From Zea mays (Eukaryota; Streptophyta; Magnoliopsida; Poales; Poaceae): 64,000 nucleotides of DNA. The notes beneath the pieces were generated by a model. The model searched no databases. It saw only the letters and a program-made list of their open reading frames with translations, and was not told the origin of the DNA. This document shows, piece after piece, positions 63,112 to 64,000 of this stretch. Every line of letters starts with the position of its first letter. Positions within the stretch are counted from its first letter, which is position 1. Location: the NCBI RefSeq assembly GCF_902167145.1, contig NC_050097.1:227683034-227747033 (forward strand). Direction: 5' to 3'. The position numbers were made by a program, and so were the translations under genes.

Positions 63112-64000
63112 ATGGACAAGGATAAGGGGCCTAAACTTAACGACGATGAGTGTGTCTCTCAAATGGAATTGAAGGAGATGATGCGCACGATGACTGAAGC
63201 TTTTAAAAAATACCAGGACTCTGCCTCGACATCCTATGAGCAGCTTGATCGACGAGTTGCTGAACTTGTTACACGCATGGACGTACTGGAGGCTTGTCCC
63301 CCACCACCAACTCCAGCCCCAGCTCACTCTCCTGTGGACGACGACGATGACGACGATGTTTATGCACCGCTGCGACAACACCTCACACGTAATCGACAAG
63401 GTATGGGAGGTAATGGTAGACGTCGTCATCATAATCCTGAACCAGACCATGATCCATTTGCTAAGATTAAGTTTTCTATTCCACCGTTCATGGGTTCTTA
63501 TGATGCTGAAGCTTACTTAGACTGGGAGATGACGGTAGAACAAAATTTTAATTCCCATCTTGTTCCTGAGCAGCATAGGGTTAGACAAGCCACTAGTGAA
63601 TTTAGAGATTTTGCTATCATTTGGTGGAATGGACTTGTTAACACACGTGCTGCACCACAAACATGGAATGCGTTAAAAGAGGAGATGCGAGCTCGCTTTG
63701 TTACTGGTGATGGTGGGTCTGTTAGTGCTTCTGATGTTGAAGATGAAGATATTGTTGGAGCTAACATTGTAGAGACTTATGATGGTGATGAAGAGGTTCT
63801 TGGTACAACAGCGACCGAGACCTATAAGGCCTTGATTGTGCAACGAGCTTTGAGTACCACGGCTAGTGACGACGACAACAGACAGTGCCACAACCTTTTC
63901 AACATGTTCCTCATCGTCAAGGACTGCCGTGTACATACCATCATTGACGGTGGTAGCTGCAACAACTTGGTGAACGTTGAGGTGGTCAAGAAGCTTGGCT
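63112..64000 (+). CDS. gag-protease ORF of the right-edge gypsy element, with internal gag deletion; runs off the window
   Basis: Starts at the ATG in AATCAAATGGACAAGG and is open for 296 codons to the window end. Parts: an N-terminal acidic stretch with a short coiled coil (about 18-60), a run of seven Asp, then the first part of the gag core (FSIPPFMGSYDAEAYLDWEM, RQATSEFRDFAIIWWNGL, WNALKEEMRARFV). Directly after this come VSASDVEDEDIVGANIVE and a gypsy protease (DCRVHTIIDGGSCNNLVNVE). The rest of the gag core and the CCHC zinc knuckle, normally about 250-300 residues, are missing, yet the reading frame is kept. The join lies around 63702-63712. Confidence 0.85.
   Translation, partial: MDKDKGPKLNDDECVSQMELKEMMRTMTEAFKKYQDSASTSYEQLDRRVAELVTRMDVLEACPPPPTPAPAHSPVDDDDDDDVYAPLRQHLTRNRQGMGGNGRRRHHNPEPDHDPFAKIKFSIPPFMGSYDAEAYLDWEMTVEQNFNSHLVPEQHRVRQATSEFRDFAIIWWNGLVNTRAAPQTWNALKEEMRARFVTGDGGSVSASDVEDEDIVGANIVETYDGDEEVLGTTATETYKALIVQRALSTTASDDDNRQCHNLFNMFLIVKDCRVHTIIDGGSCNNLVNVEVVKKLG

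Larger units (their letters stand above)
60952..64000 (+). mobile_element. Gypsy-type LTR element (possibly CRM-like chromovirus), 5' part
   Basis: An LTR (60952-61820), an iMet primer site, a long leader with tandem repeats and a gag-protease ORF open to the window edge. The LTR ends TGATGAGG...CTATCA and the gag type (DAEAYLDWEMTVEQNF) recall CRM-related chromoviruses, but without RT or integrase this is tentative. The preceding 5 bases are CCGGG, the expected target duplication, and the other side is outside the window. Confidence 0.75.

Overview
The window looks like a heterochromatic or intergenic block of a large grass genome, most likely maize (Zea mays) or a close relative. The evidence is the density of nested LTR retrotransposons with recognisable maize-type families (Opie/Ji Sireviruses, a Huck-like Tat element, RIRE3/Tekay-like and possibly CRM-like chromoviruses), together with hAT, Tourist-like and CACTA elements. 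No prokaryotic feature was seen. Family names come from recognition, not from a database search.

Layout, left to right. (1) 1-3306 is the 3' end of a Sirevirus (RT/RNase H, purine-tract region, 3' LTR), inserted in the last bases of a 5S rRNA gene. (2) 3307-5580 is a fragment of a 5S rDNA tandem array: eight full-length but diverged genes, one truncated gene and a 3' stub. (3) 5581-9938 is a truncated Tat-lineage element with an antisense ORF, a hAT insertion and a 3' LTR, followed by the last 57 bp of another Sirevirus LTR. (4) 9996-15380 is low-copy DNA with three small TTA/TAA-flanked MITEs and the only host gene seen, an intact minus-strand OSTC/DC2 oligosaccharyltransferase subunit gene at 13621-14154. 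(5) 15381-16641 is LTR-like DNA split by a second hAT element. (6) 16642-20055 is the gag and early pol of a minus-strand Tat element.

The 5' LTR of that minus-strand element starts at 20056 and holds two separate insertions. One is a 6.8-kb CACTA transposon (20200-26981, TSD AGG) with apparently intact tnpD-like and multi-exon tnpA-like genes. The other is a Huck-like element (27358-49794, TSD ACTTG), which itself carries a complete Sirevirus (29351-38805, TSD TCAGG) inside its gag. The interrupted LTR resumes at 49800 and ends near 49903. Hand-counted LTR differences (about 21 of 1680 for Huck, about 7 of 1300 for the Sirevirus) agree with this nesting order.

(7) 49904-52143 is degenerate minus-strand gypsy gag. 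(8) 52144-60950 is a chromodomain-containing, ORF0-bearing RIRE3/Tekay-like element with many stops. (9) 60952-64000 is the start of another iMet-primed gypsy element, inserted in the previous element's 3' LTR. Its gag-protease ORF lacks the middle of gag but is still open at the window edge.

Nearly all coding capacity belongs to transposable elements. Apart from OSTC and the 5S genes there is no evidence of host genes, tRNA genes or CRISPR arrays.
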